A DNA stretch of 64,000 nt from Enterobacter sp. C2 (GTDB taxonomy: Bacteria; Pseudomonadota; Gammaproteobacteria; Enterobacterales; Enterobacteriaceae). Both the position numbers and the translations under genes were made by a program. The notes beneath the pieces were generated by a model. The model saw nothing but the letters and a program-made list of their open reading frames with translations, did no database searches and was not told where the DNA came from. Location of the stretch: positions 1,612,001 to 1,676,000 of the forward strand of contig NZ_CP082269.1 in NCBI RefSeq assembly GCF_019880405.1. Reading direction: 5' to 3'. Below are positions 1-9,719 of the stretch, piece by piece (the first letter of the stretch is position 1; the number at the start of each line of letters is the position of its first letter).

Positions 1-1168
1 GGCGGATTGCCAGGGCAATAATGCCTGAGACCGTCGCCAGGGCCACAACGCCAGGCCAGCCCGCCAGGGTGTAGATTTTACTGCCGAGGGCCGAGCCAGC
101 CGCCATGCCGATAAACACCACGGTAAACAGCAGCGCATTGAGACGACCCCGGGCCTGCGGCTCAAGGCTATAAACCAGATTCTGGTGAGCAACCAGGCTC
201 GACTGTAGTCCCAGATCGAAACCTACCGCCGCAATGGCAATCACAACCAGCTGCATCTGGGTAGAGAGCAGCGGCAGGGCAAACATCAGGGCAAAGGAGA
301 CGGTGACCAGTGCCGCACCCAGCTGGGTGACTTTCGCTGCCCCGACCCGGTCGGCCAGACCACCGGCCAGCGGTGCAGCCAGCGCACCCGCCGCGCCAGC
401 AATCCCAAAGGTGCCTGCTGCTGCGCTGCCAAGGTGAAAACGATCCAGCAGCATGACCGCCAGGGTAGACCAGAAGGCGCTAAAGGCTACCGAGAGAAAG
501 CCTTGCGCCAGGGCGGCACGGCGCAGAGCAGGGTAGCGCCCCCACAGCTGAGCTACAGAACGCATCAGCGCCGGATAGCTGAGGTTAGAGTGGGTAGCAA
601 AGCGCGGTAGCACCGCCCACATCACGACGCCAATAAACGCGATGCTCGCCGCTGCCAGCTGGTACATCACCCGCCAGCCAAAGGCCGCACCCACGAAGCC
701 GCTTACCGTACGGGAGAGCAGGATCCCTAGCAGCAGACCTGTCATTACGGTGCCTACGGTTTTTCCCTGTTTGCCTTCTGGCGCAAGGATCGCTGCGGCA
801 GGCACGATATCCTGCGCCATCGTGGCGGTCATCCCCAGCAGCAGGCTTACCGCCAGCAGCGTATTGAGATGGCTGGTCAGGCTACAGATCAGCAGGAAGA
901 GGGCCAGCGCGGCGCATTTCATCAGGATTAGCATCCGGCGATCGTAGCGGTCCCCCAGCGGCAGCAGGAACAGAATGCCCAGCGCGTAGCCTGCCTGGGT
1001 CAGCGTCGGCACGAGTCCCATGCCGTTAACGGTTAAATGGAGATCGCGCCCCATCAGCGGCAGCAGAGGCTGAGCATAATAGATAGCGGCAACGCTGAAT
1101 CCGGCTCCCATCGCCAGGATAAAGATAATCCAGCGCGGTACGTCAAAGGGTGATGCCTGGCGGTTCAT
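1..1168 (-). CDS. MFS transporter, C-terminus beyond window edge
   Basis: The open frame starts at the ATG at 1168 (protein begins MNRQASPFDVPRW) and stays open to the window edge, so about 389 residues are visible and the C-terminus is missing. It is strongly hydrophobic with about twelve predicted membrane segments. A loop with the family pattern G-D-R-Y-D-R-R lies between the second and third segments, and a related G-L-A-D-R-V loop occurs in the second half, as expected for a 12-helix major facilitator superfamily permease. It is divergent from a LysR regulator with 109 bp between the starts, a usual arrangement for an inducible exporter. The substrate cannot be read from the sequence. 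It occupies the position where E. coli has flagellar genes next to rne. Confidence 0.85.
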   Translation of the reverse strand, partial: MNRQASPFDVPRWIIFILAMGAGFSVAAIYYAQPLLPLMGRDLHLTVNGMGLVPTLTQAGYALGILFLLPLGDRYDRRMLILMKCAALALFLLICSLTSHLNTLLAVSLLLGMTATMAQDIVPAAAILAPEGKQGKTVGTVMTGLLLGILLSRTVSGFVGAAFGWRVMYQLAAASIAFIGVVMWAVLPRFATHSNLSYPALMRSVAQLWGRYPALRRAALAQGFLSVAFSAFWSTLAVMLLDRFHLGSAAAGTFGIAGAAGALAAPLAGGLADRVGAAKVTQLGAALVTVSFALMFALPLLSTQMQLVVIAIAAVGFDLGLQSSLVAHQNLVYSLEPQARGRLNALLFTVVFIGMAAGSALGSKIYTLAGWPGVVALATVSGIIALAIR

Positions 1169-1247
1169 AATAGAGTCCTCAAAGGTGGTGTGAAGACATT
1201 TTTGCGGAAGATGGCGTGACGCGGTAGCCGGTCCAGTGGTAAAAAAG

Positions 1248-1299
1248 CTATACGCGAAACGTATAGGCAAAAATAAAATGAAGCGAACTGAACGTATAG
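1248..1299. promoter_or_regulatory. Probable LysR operator in the MFS/LysR divergent promoter
   Basis: CTATACG at 1248-1254 and CGTATAG at 1260-1266 form a perfect 7-bp inverted repeat with a 5-bp spacer, containing a T-N11-A LysR core. A third copy, CGTATAG, lies at 1293-1299, inside the likely start of the LysR gene. The placement between the two divergent genes suggests autoregulation and control of the transporter; this is inference from position and symmetry. Confidence 0.6.
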
Positions 1300-2213
1300 A
1301 CAGGGTCGATCTGATGCACACCTTTGTCCGCATCGTGGAGAGCGGCTCCCTGTCGGCCGCCGCGAGGCTGCTGGAAACCACCCAGGCGACGGTAAGCCGC
1401 CGTCTTCAGTCGTTGGAGGCGCTGCTGGGGGTCAAGCTGATCCTGCGCACGACTCACGCCATGAAGCTGACCGATGACGGCGAACGCTGCTATCAGCACG
1501 CCAGGCGGCTGCTATCGGCCTGGTCCACCCTTGAGGATGAGGTGAGCCACGCTGGCGATGAGCCGGTCGGCACGCTGCGGGTGCGTGCCCCGCACGCCTT
1601 CGGCCAGGAGCAACTGCTTGCGCCGCTGACCCGGTTTCTTAGCCAGCATCCACAGCTCTCGGTTGAGTGGATGCTAAACGATAAAAACGTCGATTTTCTG
1701 AGCACTAATATCGACTGCGCGATTCGCGTCGGCGCGGAGATCGATCCGAGCACGGTGTCGGTGCTATTGGCGGAGGTGCCGCGCAGCGTCGTGATTGCGC
1801 CCGCGCTGCTCGCTGACTACCCGGCGGTGACCGGGCCACAGCAGCTGGCGGCGCTACCGTGGGTGGCGCTCAGTACCTTCTACCAGCACAGCATCAGCCT
1901 GACCCATACCGCCGGAGCGGTTGAGCAGGTGACTATTGCTCCGCGGCTCTATACCGACAGCCTCTATGTTGCGCGCAGTACGGCCCTGCAGGGATTAGGC
2001 GCGGTGATCATCTCAAGCTGGGCAGTGGCGGAGGATGTCCGTGAGGGGAGGCTGGTCAGGCTGCTGCCCGACTGGGAGCCCGCCCCGCTGCCGGTGCACC
2101 TGGTTTACCCGTGGGCGCGTTACTATCCGGCCCGGCTGCGGGCCTTTTTGCAAATGATGCGCGAGGCGGTTCCCAGCATCACCGGTATGCGCCTTCCCGC
2201 CTCCAGGGCATAA
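1278..2213 (+). CDS. LysR-family transcriptional regulator
   Basis: The protein has about 311 residues from ATG 1278; an in-frame GTG at 1236 and an ATG at 1311 are alternatives and none has a strong ribosome-binding site. The N-terminal winged helix-turn-helix is clear (segment L-S-A-A-A-R-L-L followed by A-T-V-S-R-R-L-Q-S-L-E), and the remainder matches the periplasmic-binding-protein-like effector domain of the family. It is divergent from the MFS gene with an inverted repeat in the shared promoter, so it probably controls that transporter in response to a substrate I cannot name. Its 3' end is 42 bp from the 3' end of rne, converging on a shared hairpin. Confidence 0.85.
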   Translation: MKRTERIDRVDLMHTFVRIVESGSLSAAARLLETTQATVSRRLQSLEALLGVKLILRTTHAMKLTDDGERCYQHARRLLSAWSTLEDEVSHAGDEPVGTLRVRAPHAFGQEQLLAPLTRFLSQHPQLSVEWMLNDKNVDFLSTNIDCAIRVGAEIDPSTVSVLLAEVPRSVVIAPALLADYPAVTGPQQLAALPWVALSTFYQHSISLTHTAGAVEQVTIAPRLYTDSLYVARSTALQGLGAVIISSWAVAEDVREGRLVRLLPDWEPAPLPVHLVYPWARYYPARLRAFLQMMREAVPSITGMRLPASRA

Positions 2214-2238
2214 AAAAAGCCGACCCGGAGGTCGGCTT
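2211..2238 (-). terminator. rne Rho-independent terminator
   Basis: A 9-bp perfect stem (2217-2225 with 2230-2238) around a 4-base loop is followed on the minus strand by a run of seven T residues (2212-2218 read as A on the plus strand). It lies 18 bases past the rne stop codon. On the plus strand the T tract is poor, so it is mainly the rne terminator. Confidence 0.85.
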
Positions 2239-2255
2239 GTTACTCGCAGAGTGCG

Positions 2256-5200
2256 TTATTCAGGCTGCTGCGGGCGCGTTGCCGGGGCGGTAGCCTGATG
2301 GGTAGCGCTATGGCCGCCCGCAGAACCTTTGCCATCGAAGTCAAACGCCGGGCGAACCCAGTCGCTGTGACGCGGCGGCTCAGGAACGTATTCCGGGGCT
2401 GGCGCGCGAGTCATCGGCGCGGTGGCAAAGCTGTGCAGTGCCTTAGCGGCGACAGGTTCAGCGGCAACGGCAGGCTTAACGGCTGCTTCCGGCTTCGGCT
2501 CGACAGCAGGCTTCGCTTCTGGCTCAGGCTGGGCTTCAACTACAGACTGCGCTTCCACGGCTGGCTTCACCTCAGCGTCTGGCTGCGCTTCCGCGACAGG
2601 CTCAGCGGCTTTCACCTCTTCAATCACTTCGGCTGGTGCTTCAGCAGGCTCTGCGATCTCCGCGATGTGCTCAGCAACCGGCACGTCTTCCGGGGCGATC
2701 AGCTGCGGCTGCTCGTCAACCGGCGTCTCAATCGCTTCAGGATGCGTAGTGTCTACTGCGGCAGGCTGCGGCTCGCTCACGGCGGCTTGCGGCTCGACGA
2801 CGGTAGGCTCAACGGCTGTCGGTTCAACGGCTGTCGGTTCAACTATCGGTTCAACTACAGCAGGTTCAGCGCTAACAGATGCCGCAATCGGCTCTGCTAC
2901 TGGCTCAACGAGCGGCTGCTGGATAGCTTCCGGTGCGGTTTCAACGGTGGTCTCATCCTGTACCGGCTCGACGTTCTGCGCGACCGGGTAGCGGATCCAC
3001 ACTTTACCTGACGCCATCTCCGGCGATGCACAGGCTACGGTCAGCGGCATCGGGGATTGGCTCGGGTAGCGCTCGTCACGGTAGCGACGACGGCGCTGGC
3101 CGCTGACGCGCAGGTGACGCGGAGAACGACGTGAACGGCGCGGCATCCCGGCGTTATCACGATTCTCGCTGGACTCTTCCTGCTCCTGCACCGGCTGCTC
3201 AACAACCGCAGGCAGATCTACCTTCGCAAGCTCAGTATGGGATGCCTGGGCATCTGTCACCGGCGTCGCGGCAGCGATCTCATCCACAGCAGCGTCGGCA
3301 GACGGCGCAGACTCAAAGCGAACCTTCTGGCTCAGCTGGCGCTGTTTACGGCGCGGCATCACCTGAACGCGATCTTCCTGTTCTGCTTCGACTTCCGGGA
3401 CTGGCTGCTCTTCGCGGTTCAGCACTTTAACTTCTTGCTGAGCCTGACGTTTTTCGTCGTTGCGACGACGGTTGCGCTCGCGGCGGGACTGCTGCTGCTC
3501 ATCGCGGGATTTAGACTTATCTGCGTCCTCAACAACGGCCTGCGGCTGGCGGGCTTCGCGAACTTCACCGTTCGGCTGCTGTTTTTCACGGCGACCACGG
3601 CGATTCTCGTCACGCTCGCGGTTATCACGATTGTCGCGGTTATCACGGCCTTCGCGCGCTTCTGCGCCTTCGCTACGGCTGTCACGGCGTTCGTTACGAT
3701 CGCCACGATCTCCGCGCTCGTTGCGGTCACGGCGGTTGTTCTGGCGCGGCTTACGACGCTCCTGGGAACGGGCCGGTTTCTCTTCTTTAACTTCTTCTTC
3801 CGCTTTAACCTCAACCGGCTGGCTGGCAGGCTCGCTGGCGAATACCTTCTTCAGGGCGCCAAAGAGACGGCCCAGCAGACCCGTTTCCGCCGGAGCGGCA
3901 GGCTGTGCAGCGGCAGGCTGTACTTTTTCTTCAGCAACCGGCGCGGACTGTGGCGCAGGCGCTGGCGGAATATCAGGCATCACGAAGGTGGCCAGCGCAG
4001 GCTGTTCAGGCTGTTTGCGCTCGGCATACTCCTCTTCGGACGGCAGCGCCATCGCCTCTTCATGCAGCTTCGGCAGCTTGTAGCTCAGGGTCGAGGTCTC
4101 TTCGCCTTTACGCACGCGCAGCACGGAGTAGTGCGGGGTTTCCATCTGGTCATTCGGCACGATAACGCACTTAATGCCGCCCTGACGTGCTTCGATCGCG
4201 CTTACCGCAGCGCGTTTCTCGTTAAGCAGATAGGAGGCAATCGGCACGGGAACAATCGCGTGAACTTCCTGAGTGTTCTCTTTCAGCGCTTCCTCTTCGA
4301 TCAGGCGCAGAATAGAGAGCGACAGGGATTCGTTGTCACGGATGGTGCCGGTACCGCTACAGCGCGGACAGACGTGATGGCTGGACTCGCCGAGGGACGG
4401 GCTCAGACGCTGGCGGGACATCTCCAGCAGGCCGAAGCGCGAAATATGGCTGATCTGAATACGGGCACGATCCTGACGCACGGCTTCACGCAGGCGGTTT
4501 TCAACCGCACGCTGGTGGCGAACCGGGGTCATATCGATAAAGTCGATGACGATCAGGCCGCCGAGGTCGCGCAGGCGCAGCTGGCGGGCGATTTCGTCTG
4601 CCGCTTCCAGGTTGGTATTAAACGCCGTCTCTTCGATATCGCCGCCGCGGGTTGCGCGGGCGGAGTTGATATCAATCGCGGTCAGCGCTTCGGTGGAGTC
4701 GATAACGATAGAGCCGCCAGAAGGCAGACGCACTTCGCGCTGGAAGGCGGACTCGATCTGCGATTCGATCTGGTAGTGGCTGAACAGCGGGATTTCACCG
4801 GTGTAGAGTTTGATTTTGCTGCTGAAGTCAGGACGGCCCAGCGCAGCGATATGCTGGCGTGCCATCTCCATCACTTTCGGGTTGTCGATGAGGATCTCAC
4901 CGATATCCTGGCGCAGATAGTCGCGGAAAGCGCGAACGATAACGTTGCTCTCCTGGTGGATCAGGAACGGAGCAGGGCGGTTTTCAGCGGCTTTTTTGAT
5001 CGCTTCCCAGTGCTTCAGGCGGAAGCTTAAGTCCCACTGCAGCGCTTCGGCAGATTTGCCTACGCCTGCGGTACGAACGATCAGCCCCATGCCGTCCGGC
5101 ATATCCAGGCTCGCCAGCGCCTCTTTCAGCTCGGTGCGGTCATCGCCTTCAATACGGCGAGAGATGCCACCCGCGCGCGGGTTGTTTGGCATCAGAACCA

Positions 5201-5579
5201 GATAGCTACCGGCCAGACTGATAAAGGTGGTTAAGGCCGCGCCTTTATTACCGCGCTCTTCTTTGTCAATCTGGACAATGACCTCCTGGCCTTCGCGCAG
5301 CACATCTTTGATGTTCGGGCGGCCATGGGCACTGTAGTTTGCAGGGAAATATTCGCGGGAGATCTCTTTCAGAGGTAGGAAACCGTGACGCTCAGCACCG
5401 TAGTCAACAAATGCGGCTTCAAGGCTCGGTTCAATACGGGTAATTTTACCTTTGTAGATGTTCGCTTTTTTCTGTTCGTGTCCCGGGCTTTCGATATCCA
5501 GGTCGTACAGGCGCTGCCCATCAACAAGGGCGACGCGCAACTCTTCCTGCTGAGTTGCGTTAATTAACATTCTTTTCAT
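2256..5579 (-). CDS. rne: Ribonuclease E
   Basis: This is the endoribonuclease that initiates mRNA decay and processes 9S rRNA and tRNA precursors, and it scaffolds the degradosome at the inner membrane. The protein has 1107 residues (E. coli 1061). It shows the S1 domain near residues 37-125, catalytic Asp303 and Asp346 in the DNase I-like domain, and the zinc-link CPRC at 404-407. The disordered C-terminal half contains Arg-rich RNA-binding stretches around residues 600-730 and long Pro/Val/Glu/Ala repeats. The conserved tail with the motif R-H-S-D-W is the likely PNPase-binding segment. The extra length compared with E. coli lies in the acidic repeat region. It has a long autoregulatory leader upstream. 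Confidence 0.98.
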   Translation of the reverse strand: MKRMLINATQQEELRVALVDGQRLYDLDIESPGHEQKKANIYKGKITRIEPSLEAAFVDYGAERHGFLPLKEISREYFPANYSAHGRPNIKDVLREGQEVIVQIDKEERGNKGAALTTFISLAGSYLVLMPNNPRAGGISRRIEGDDRTELKEALASLDMPDGMGLIVRTAGVGKSAEALQWDLSFRLKHWEAIKKAAENRPAPFLIHQESNVIVRAFRDYLRQDIGEILIDNPKVMEMARQHIAALGRPDFSSKIKLYTGEIPLFSHYQIESQIESAFQREVRLPSGGSIVIDSTEALTAIDINSARATRGGDIEETAFNTNLEAADEIARQLRLRDLGGLIVIDFIDMTPVRHQRAVENRLREAVRQDRARIQISHISRFGLLEMSRQRLSPSLGESSHHVCPRCSGTGTIRDNESLSLSILRLIEEEALKENTQEVHAIVPVPIASYLLNEKRAAVSAIEARQGGIKCVIVPNDQMETPHYSVLRVRKGEETSTLSYKLPKLHEEAMALPSEEEYAERKQPEQPALATFVMPDIPPAPAPQSAPVAEEKVQPAAAQPAAPAETGLLGRLFGALKKVFASEPASQPVEVKAEEEVKEEKPARSQERRKPRQNNRRDRNERGDRGDRNERRDSRSEGAEAREGRDNRDNRDNRERDENRRGRREKQQPNGEVREARQPQAVVEDADKSKSRDEQQQSRRERNRRRNDEKRQAQQEVKVLNREEQPVPEVEAEQEDRVQVMPRRKQRQLSQKVRFESAPSADAAVDEIAAATPVTDAQASHTELAKVDLPAVVEQPVQEQEESSENRDNAGMPRRSRRSPRHLRVSGQRRRRYRDERYPSQSPMPLTVACASPEMASGKVWIRYPVAQNVEPVQDETTVETAPEAIQQPLVEPVAEPIAASVSAEPAVVEPIVEPTAVEPTAVEPTVVEPQAAVSEPQPAAVDTTHPEAIETPVDEQPQLIAPEDVPVAEHIAEIAEPAEAPAEVIEEVKAAEPVAEAQPDAEVKPAVEAQSVVEAQPEPEAKPAVEPKPEAAVKPAVAAEPVAAKALHSFATAPMTRAPAPEYVPEPPRHSDWVRPAFDFDGKGSAGGHSATHQATAPATRPQQPE
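2806..2859 (-). repeat. Short in-frame tandem repeats in the rne C-terminal half
   Basis: Two 15-bp units (2806-2820, 2821-2835) that differ at one base, then two 12-bp units (2836-2847, 2848-2859), encode repeated V-E-P-T-A-V and V-E-P-I/T blocks. They lie in the disordered scaffold, where slippage can change length without affecting catalysis. Confidence 0.8.
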
Positions 5580-5972
5580 CGTAACTTACTCATTATTCTT
5601 ACATTGACGACTAGGCTGCGGGCATAGTTAACGCCTTTCCGGGGTGAACCGATGGCCTCGTGTCTGTTCACGTCGCCAACCTCACGGTTATCGCACGCTT
5701 AAGAGGCGCAGAGTGTCGGTTGCCTGTATTTCATACGGAAAAACAGCGCAATTATCAGGGGAACTGCCTGGGTATTACTCTCCAGGGTCGATCCCTCTAC
5801 CGGTAAGGACTGCAACCCGCAGCCCGCTAAGTGCCTGAAGGATCAATACGTCTTACGCCATTGCTGCGTGGATGATCGGACAGGCAAAACTGGTCATTCC
5901 GCAAATTTCCTTGTTTAACAAGATTCAAGCGGAAAACAGCCTCATTATTCCTTGCTAAATCTGTTATAGCAA
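5580..5972 (-). promoter_or_regulatory. rne promoter and long autoregulatory 5' leader
   Basis: On the minus strand TTGCTA (5972-5967), a 17-bp spacer and AATAAT (5949-5944) make a good sigma-70 promoter that would start transcription near 5937. That gives a leader of about 358 nt before the rne ATG, very close to the 361-nt E. coli leader (from memory) through which RNase E controls its own mRNA. The rest of the 5580-6146 interval holds the rluC promoter region and no convincing gene. Confidence 0.7.
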
Positions 5973-6146
5973 GATGACTTTTGCCATTTATCACCCGGTT
6001 ACTAACAGTTTTTTCACGTTTGCCCAGGGATTGTGCTAAAACCCAGCGAAAAGCGTGATGACGGTCAACATGACACCGATAGAGATAAATATAAGCACAT
6101 AAAAATGAGTGGCGCGAATCGGGCGAGGCTTTTAGAATCGCCCCCC

Positions 6147-7094
6147 ATGAAAACTGAGACTCCATCCGTAAGAATTGTTGCTATCGCGGCCGACGACGCC
6201 GGGCAACGCATCGATAACTTTTTACGCACCCAGCTGAAGGGCGTGCCGAAAAGTATGATTTACCGCATCCTGCGTAAAGGCGAAGTGCGGGTTAACAAGA
6301 AGCGCGTAAAGCCCGAGTATAAGCTGGAGGGCGGGGATGAGGTGCGTATCCCGCCGGTGCGCGTTGCCGAGCGGGAAGAGGAGGCGGTGTCACCGCATCT
6401 GAATAAGGTAGCGGCGCTGGCGGATGTCATCCTTTATGAAGACGATCATATTCTGCTGCTGAACAAGCCGTCAGGCACCGCTGTCCACGGCGGAAGCGGG
6501 CTGAGCTTCGGCGTCATTGAAGGCCTGCGCGCCCTGCGTCCGGAAGCGCGCTTCCTGGAGCTGGTGCACCGTCTGGACCGGGATACCTCCGGCGTGCTGC
6601 TGGTGGCCAAGAAGCGTTCGGCGCTGCGCTCCCTGCATGAGCAGCTGCGCGAGAAAGGCATGCAGAAAGATTACCTGGCGTTGGTGCGCGGCCAGTGGCA
6701 GTCGCATGTCAAAACGGTACAGGCTCCGCTGCTGAAAAATATTCTGCAGAGCGGGGAGCGGATTGTGCGGGTTAATAGCGAAGGCAAACCGTCGGAGACG
6801 CGCTTTAAGGTTGAGGAGCGCTATGCGTTTGCTACCCTGGTGCGCTGTAGCCCTATTACCGGCCGTACTCACCAGATCCGCGTTCATACTCAGCACGCCG
6901 GGCACCCCATCGCCTTTGACGATCGCTACGGCGACCGCGAGTTTGATAAGCAGCTGGCGGGAACCGGGTTAAACCGTCTCTTCCTGCACGCGGCGGCGCT
7001 GAAGTTTACCCATCCGGGTACCGGCGAAACCCTGCGCATTGAAGCCCCGCTGGATGAGCAGCTCAAACGCTGCCTGAAGGTACTGCGCGGGTAA
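6147..7094 (+). CDS. rluC: 23S rRNA pseudouridine(955/2504/2580) synthase
   Basis: The enzyme makes three pseudouridines in 23S rRNA. The protein has 315 residues from ATG 6147, chosen because it matches the E. coli N-terminus (MKTETPSV); the frame is open upstream but that part is not conserved. An S4-like RNA-binding domain (residues about 20-80, with S-M-I-Y-R-I-L-R-K-G) precedes the pseudouridine synthase domain. The catalytic Asp is Asp144 in the motif H-R-L-D-R-D-T-S-G. Compared with E. coli, about three residues are missing in a loop near residue 272. It is divergent from rne, and its 3' end converges on yceF with a REP-like palindrome between them. Confidence 0.97.
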   Translation: MKTETPSVRIVAIAADDAGQRIDNFLRTQLKGVPKSMIYRILRKGEVRVNKKRVKPEYKLEGGDEVRIPPVRVAEREEEAVSPHLNKVAALADVILYEDDHILLLNKPSGTAVHGGSGLSFGVIEGLRALRPEARFLELVHRLDRDTSGVLLVAKKRSALRSLHEQLREKGMQKDYLALVRGQWQSHVKTVQAPLLKNILQSGERIVRVNSEGKPSETRFKVEERYAFATLVRCSPITGRTHQIRVHTQHAGHPIAFDDRYGDREFDKQLAGTGLNRLFLHAAALKFTHPGTGETLRIEAPLDEQLKRCLKVLRG

Positions 7095-7097
7095 CGT

Positions 7098-7123
7098 AAC
7101 GCCCGGCGAGCCTGCCGGGCATT
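7098..7123. repeat. REP-like palindrome between rluC and yceF
   Basis: GCCCGGC (7101-7107) pairs with GCCGGGC (7114-7120) around a 6-base loop, flanked by a GTAACG motif on the left. The same core and a GTTACG flank occur in opposite orientation after pepT. It lies between two convergent genes, a typical REP position. Confidence 0.6.
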
Positions 7124-7130
7124 ACTCACT

Positions 7131-7715
7131 TCATGCTAACAGCGGATTGCAGTGCTCCCGGCGCAGCATCTGGCACAGCGCAATCAGCGGCAGCCCCACC
7201 AGCGTATTTGGATCCCGGCCCTCAAGACGGTCAAACAGCGCAATCCCCAATCCCTCGCTTTTAAAGCTGCCGGCGCAGTTCAGCGGCCGCTCCTTACGCA
7301 GATAGTCAGCAATCTCCTGCTCGCTCAGGTGGCGAAAGTGGACGTCAAACGGTTCACACTCAGTTTGCAGATGACCGGTGGCGGAGTTATAGAGCGCCAG
7401 CCCGGTGTAGAAGGTGATGATATTGCCTCGCGCCTTCATGAGTTGCTGAAAGGCGTTCTCCTCCGTTAACGGCTTGCCGGTGATTTCTCCGTCCAGTACG
7501 CAGACCTGATCGGAGCCAATAATCAGATGATGAGGGTAGCGTTCCGCCAGCGACTGGGCCTTGGCCTGCGCCAGGCGCAGCACCAGATGACGCGGCGATT
7601 CGCCAGGCTCTGGGGTCTCATCCACGTCCGGTGCGGCGCACTCGAAGGCAATGCCGAGTTTTTCCAGCAGCGCGCGGCGGTAAGAAGACGTGGACGCAAG
7701 AATAATATTCGACAT
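7131..7715 (-). CDS. yceF: Maf-family 7-methyl-GTP pyrophosphatase YceF
   Basis: Maf/YceF hydrolyses modified nucleoside triphosphates, for YceF mainly m7GTP, to clean the nucleotide pool. The protein has 194 residues starting [14 protein letters not shown], the Maf nucleotide-binding signature. The acidic catalytic region contains I-G-S-D-Q-V with the family Asp, and the segment [11 protein letters not shown] lines the active site. It is transcribed away from yceD with 141 bp between the starts. Confidence 0.95.
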   Translation of the reverse strand: MSNIILASTSSYRRALLEKLGIAFECAAPDVDETPEPGESPRHLVLRLAQAKAQSLAERYPHHLIIGSDQVCVLDGEITGKPLTEENAFQQLMKARGNIITFYTGLALYNSATGHLQTECEPFDVHFRHLSEQEIADYLRKERPLNCAGSFKSEGLGIALFDRLEGRDPNTLVGLPLIALCQMLRREHCNPLLA

Positions 7716-7818
7716 ATTTTTTCTACCCTATATGGCATAACGAGGTCAGGCATTTTAAACTACAGGCCGCAATGTGTGCGAATAATTGGCAAAAGGCAAT
7801 CACAGACTGCCTTTTTCT

Positions 7819-7847
7819 TTGACTCCAGAACGTTACAAAGTTAATAT
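7819..7847 (+). promoter_or_regulatory. Sigma-70 promoter of the yceD-rpmF unit
   Basis: TTGACT (7819-7824), a 17-bp spacer and TAATAT (7842-7847) make a near-consensus promoter. The expected start site (about 7853-7857) coincides with the yceD start codon at 7857, so the transcript would have almost no leader. I recall that the E. coli sRNA SraB maps to this intergenic region but cannot confirm an equivalent here. Confidence 0.7.
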
Positions 7848-7856
7848 GCGCGCCCT

Positions 7857-8378
7857 ATGCAAAAGGTAAAATTACCCCTGACTCTTGATCCGGTTCGTAC
7901 CGCTCAAAAACGCCTTGATTACGAGGGTGTATACACTCGTGAGCAGGCCGAGCGCGTCGCTGAATCCGTAGTCAGTGTAGACAGTGATGTGGAATGCTCC
8001 ATGTCGTTCGCTATCGATAACCAGCGCCTTGCGGTTTTAACCGGCGATGCAAAAGTTTCGGTAACGCTCGAGTGTCAGCGCTGCGGCAAGACGTTTGCCC
8101 ATCAGGTCTACACACAATATTGTTTTAGCCCGATCGTCAAAGACGAGCAGGCCGAAGCACTCCCGGAAGCGTATGAACCGATTCAGGTTAACGAATTCGG
8201 TGAAATCGACCTGCTGGCACTGGTCGAGGATGAAATTATCCTCTCCTTGCCGGTAGTGCCGGTGCATGATTCTGAACACTGTGAAGTGTCCGACGCGGAC
8301 ATGGTCTTTGGTGAACTGCCTGAAGAGGCACAGAAGCCAAACCCATTTGCCGTATTAGCCAGCTTAAAGCGTAAGTAA
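7857..8378 (+). CDS. yceD: 23S rRNA accumulation protein YceD (DUF177)
   Basis: The protein has 173 residues and is almost identical to E. coli YceD over its length (start [17 protein letters not shown]). The DUF177 family is needed for normal 23S rRNA accumulation, and the gene is almost always next to rpmF. A cysteine pair C-Q-R-C near residue 75 is a conserved candidate metal site. It is followed 48 bp later by rpmF. No Shine-Dalgarno is seen before the ATG, and the promoter nearly abuts the start codon. Confidence 0.95.
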   Translation: MQKVKLPLTLDPVRTAQKRLDYEGVYTREQAERVAESVVSVDSDVECSMSFAIDNQRLAVLTGDAKVSVTLECQRCGKTFAHQVYTQYCFSPIVKDEQAEALPEAYEPIQVNEFGEIDLLALVEDEIILSLPVVPVHDSEHCEVSDADMVFGELPEEAQKPNPFAVLASLKRK

Positions 8379-8414
8379 CAGGTTTCTCCGTAGTAATGGA
8401 GTTACCGTAATTGA

Positions 8415-8600
<186 letters not shown>

Positions 8601-8651
8601 TCACGCGCAAGCGTGATGAAGCTTAGTGAGGAAATCCCCGTGTAAGCGGGG
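8601..8651 (+). other. Two hairpins in the rpmF-plsX junction
   Basis: TCACGC/GCGTGA (8601-8606, 8611-8616, GCAA loop) and CCCCG/CGGGG (8636-8640, 8647-8651) lie between rpmF and plsX. Neither is followed by a T run, so they look like mRNA-processing or attenuating structures and not terminators. Confidence 0.5.
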
Positions 8652-8678
8652 GTTAACCGAACCAGGCACGACGATACC

Positions 8679-9713
8679 TTGACACGTCTAACCCTGGCGT
8701 TAGATGTCATGGGGGGCGATTTTGGCCCTTCCGTGACAGTGCCTGCAGCATTGCAGGCACTGCATTCTAACCCTCAACTCACACTTCTGTTAGTCGGTCA
8801 TCCCGACGCTATCACGCCATTACTTGCCAAAGCCGATTTTGATCAGCGCTCGCGCCTGCAGGTTATTCCTGCCCAGTCGGTTATTGCCAGTGATGTCCGT
8901 CCCGCCCAGGCCGTGCGCAACAGCCGGGGTAGCTCTATGCGTATCGCGCTTGAGCTGGTTAAAGAGGGGCGCGCCGAGGCCTGCGTCAGCGCAGGCAATA
9001 CCGGGGCGCTGATGGGGCTAGCTAAGCTACTGCTTAAGCCCATTGACGGTATTGAACGTCCGGCGCTGATGACGGTGCTGCCGCATCAGCAGAAGGGCAG
9101 AACCGTGGTGCTGGATCTCGGCGCTAACGTTGACTGTGACAGTACCATGCTGGTGCAGTTCGCCATTATGGGATCGGTGATGGCCGAAGAGGTCATCGGT
9201 ATTGAACATCCGCGCGTGGCGCTGCTCAATATCGGGGAAGAAGAGGTCAAAGGCCTCGACAGCATCCGCGATGCGTCGGCGCTGCTAAAATCGATCCCAT
9301 CGATCAACTATATTGGCTATCTTGAAGCCAATGAGCTGCTCACCGGCAAAACGGACGTGCTGGTCTGCGACGGCTTTACCGGCAACGTGACGTTGAAGAC
9401 GATGGAAGGCATGGTCAGAATGTTCCTGTCGTTGCTGAAATCGCAGGGCGAAGGCAAAAAACGGTCGTGGTGGCTGCTTTTATTAAAGCGTTGGTTACAA
9501 AAAAGCCTGACAAGGCGATTCAGTCACCTCAACCCCGACCAGTATAATGGTGCCTGTCTGTTAGGATTGCGCGGCACGGTGATCAAGAGTCATGGTGCAG
9601 CCAATCAGCGCGCGTTTGCAGTCGCGATTGAACAGGCAGTGCAGGCGGTGCAGCGGCACGTCCCCGAACGGATTGCCGCTCGCCTGGAATCTGTGTTACC
9701 GGAAAAAGACTGA
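8679..9713 (+). CDS. plsX: Phosphate acyltransferase PlsX
   Basis: PlsX converts acyl-ACP to acyl-phosphate and links fatty acid to phospholipid synthesis at the inner membrane. The start is the TTG at 8679 (TTG ACA CGT CTA), the same unusual start I recall for E. coli; no ATG gives the conserved N-terminus [14 protein letters not shown]. The protein has 344 residues, about 12 fewer than E. coli because the tail ends at L-P-E-K-D. The motifs [10 protein letters not shown] and V-C-D-G-F-T-G-N are present. It is followed after 6 bp by fabH. Confidence 0.96.
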   Translation: MTRLTLALDVMGGDFGPSVTVPAALQALHSNPQLTLLLVGHPDAITPLLAKADFDQRSRLQVIPAQSVIASDVRPAQAVRNSRGSSMRIALELVKEGRAEACVSAGNTGALMGLAKLLLKPIDGIERPALMTVLPHQQKGRTVVLDLGANVDCDSTMLVQFAIMGSVMAEEVIGIEHPRVALLNIGEEEVKGLDSIRDASALLKSIPSINYIGYLEANELLTGKTDVLVCDGFTGNVTLKTMEGMVRMFLSLLKSQGEGKKRSWWLLLLKRWLQKSLTRRFSHLNPDQYNGACLLGLRGTVIKSHGAANQRAFAVAIEQAVQAVQRHVPERIAARLESVLPEKD

Positions 9714-9719
9714 GCGTAT

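Noticed and set aside
2422-3011. Ser/Thr/Ala/Gly-rich open frames on the plus strand that look like low-complexity surface proteins
   Set aside because: They are the antisense of the Pro/Val/Glu/Ala repeats of RNase E.
3237-5030. A 597-codon open frame on the plus strand, antisense to rne
   Set aside because: Same shadow effect over the conserved catalytic part and the Arg-rich region of RNase E; no supporting start signals and strange composition.
5827-6165. A 112-codon frame (minus strand) at the place of E. coli yceQ, over the rne promoter and rluC start
   Set aside because: Sequence conservation here is explained by the rne leader/promoter and the rluC coding start; the frame lacks a ribosome site.
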